Assembly (NCBI GenBank): GCA_964352225.1
Contig: CAYGRM010000350.1
Coordinates: 1-7,127 of the forward strand
DNA: 7,127 nt
Reading direction: 5' to 3'
Source: CAJQQY01 sp964352225
GTDB taxonomy: Bacteria; Bacteroidota; Bacteroidia; Chitinophagales; Saprospiraceae
Below are positions 6,472 through 7,127 of this stretch, one piece after another (the stretch's first letter is position 1; each line of letters starts with the position of its first letter). Both the position numbers and the translations under genes were made by a program. The notes under the pieces were generated by a model. The model was given only the letters and a program-made list of their open reading frames with translations. It ran no database searches and was not told the DNA's origin.

Positions 6472-6482
6472 TTTGGATATTA
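6472..6482. repeat. Right 11-bp direct repeat flanking the MITE-like element
   Basis: This is an exact copy of TTTGGATATTA at 6310-6320. It lies 20 bp beyond the stop codon of the SlyD-like gene in the direction of transcription. Confidence 0.6.
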
Positions 6483-6502
6483 GTGTATGAGGAAGTTAGG
6501 AT

Positions 6503-7018
6503 TTAATACTGATTAGAATCTTCACTCTCCAAATAAAAACCTTTGACCATTTCTTCCACAGTTGCTTTTCTGATGGATAGAATAGCTCCTTTGAAGTGTA
6601 AAGTTTTGTCAACCATGATGTGATTAAAATCAACTTTGACAAAATCATTTCCGATTTCTACTATTTTTCCGGTATGAATAATTCCATCATCATCCGTTAG
6701 ATTCACCATGTTATCTATTTGGATATATTGCGACGGAATATCACTTGCTCTGACAAAGTCTTCTTTCGGTATTTTTAAAATATTCAAGGCGTTGCTCTTA
6801 CCATAAGCTTGATCAGGCGTTAAGATAAATTCAAATGAAGCATCTTCGCCGAGTCCATAAAGTTGTCGCTCGAACTCAGGAAGTAATTTTCCATTCCCAA
6901 AATAAAAAATAAATGGATAGCGAGCATCCATTCTTTCGAGTAATTCACCTTCTATATTATTCTCTCTAAGTTCGTAGGTGATAGTAATAATATGGTCTTC
7001 TTGTACAATCATTTTCAT
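6503..7018 (-). CDS. SlyD-like FKBP-type peptidyl-prolyl cis-trans isomerase
   Basis: A 171-residue cytosolic protein with the split SlyD architecture: an FKBP domain (about 1-73 and 125-152) interrupted by an insert-in-flap chaperone domain (about 74-124). Supporting motifs are DARYPFIFYFGNGKLLPEFE (31-50), corresponding to the SlyD PLxFxxGxGxLIPGLE segment, TPDQAYGK (67-74), VDFNHIMVDKTLHF (129-142), corresponding to the VDGNHPLAGKxLxF segment, and IRKATVEEM (149-157). It isomerises Xaa-Pro bonds and assists folding. The histidine/cysteine-rich metal-binding tail of enterobacterial SlyD is absent; the protein ends in an acidic FYLESEDSNQY. Two conserved positions differ: Glu replaces Gly in LLPEFE, and Val-Asp replaces Ala-Gly in the NHxxxxKxLHF segment. 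ATG at 7018 or the second Met two codons later could be the start; no Shine-Dalgarno decides between them. The long inverted repeat of the MITE-like element begins about 31 bp after the stop and would be in the 3' end of this transcript. Confidence 0.88.
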   Translation of the reverse strand: MKMIVQEDHIITITYELRENNIEGELLERMDARYPFIFYFGNGKLLPEFERQLYGLGEDASFEFILTPDQAYGKSNALNILKIPKEDFVRASDIPSQYIQIDNMVNLTDDDGIIHTGKIVEIGNDFVKVDFNHIMVDKTLHFKGAILSIRKATVEEMVKGFYLESEDSNQY

Positions 7019-7127
7019 AATTTCAAAACAAGTTAAATATGGATTTGTTTTAAATTGGAAATATTTTAGAATATTTAATTTTTAATTTAATATTGCAGCG
7101 CAGTAGAGTTTCCTAAATAAGTGAAAA

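Larger units (their letters stand above)
6096..6502. other. 407-bp gap holding repeats and the MITE-like element
   Basis: The space between the SlyD-like and lectin genes contains, from left to right, the lectin upstream region with its inverted repeat, the two-copy diverged direct repeat, and the MITE-like element with its flanks. Only about 20 bp separates the right flank from the end of the SlyD-like gene. I see no coding sequence in it. Confidence 0.7.

Overview
The window looks like chromosomal DNA of an AT-rich marine or freshwater Bacteroidota, perhaps of the Saprospiria/Lewinella type. Two neighbouring secreted proteins end in the two C-terminal sorting signals of the type IX secretion system (T9SS): type A on one and the type B/gliding-motility (CHU_C) form on the other. 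This secretion system is restricted to that phylum. Gene starts mostly lack Shine-Dalgarno sequences, which also fits. The species assignment is inference.

All five convincing genes lie on the minus strand. Read in the direction of transcription (right to left) they are: an SlyD-like FKBP prolyl isomerase (7018-6503); a secreted lectin-domain protein with Ig-like modules and a type B sorting domain (6095-4671); an FAD-dependent oxidoreductase of the geranylgeranyl reductase family (4564-3341); a secreted multidomain protein with a gingipain-like C25 fold and a type A sorting domain (3301-1124); and a 118-residue protein of unknown function (610-254). The oxidoreductase and the C25-like gene are only 39 bp apart and are probably co-transcribed. 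The lectin gene lies 106 bp upstream of the oxidoreductase and may or may not belong to the same unit. The isomerase and the 118-residue gene are separated from these by long gaps and are probably independent.

The gaps hold most of the unexplained structure. Between the isomerase and lectin genes there is a roughly 150-bp MITE-like element. It has perfect 15-bp inverted repeats near its ends, a nested 84-bp inner dyad, and identical 11-bp direct repeats on both sides that look like a target duplication. It sits at the edge of an older, diverged direct repeat of about 55 bp. The gap in front of the oxidoreductase carries a perfect 12-bp direct repeat. The left end (1-253) contains a 9-bp-stem hairpin, a GC-rich block open in frame on both strands, and a possible 26-codon gene for a hydrophobic peptide with a basic tail. 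The 611-1123 gap contains weak hairpins and no convincing gene.

I do not see a complete, clearly new multi-gene system. The strongest candidates for follow-up are the MITE-like element, the C25-like protein that seems to lack both catalytic residues, and the small hydrophobic peptide next to the orphan 118-residue gene.
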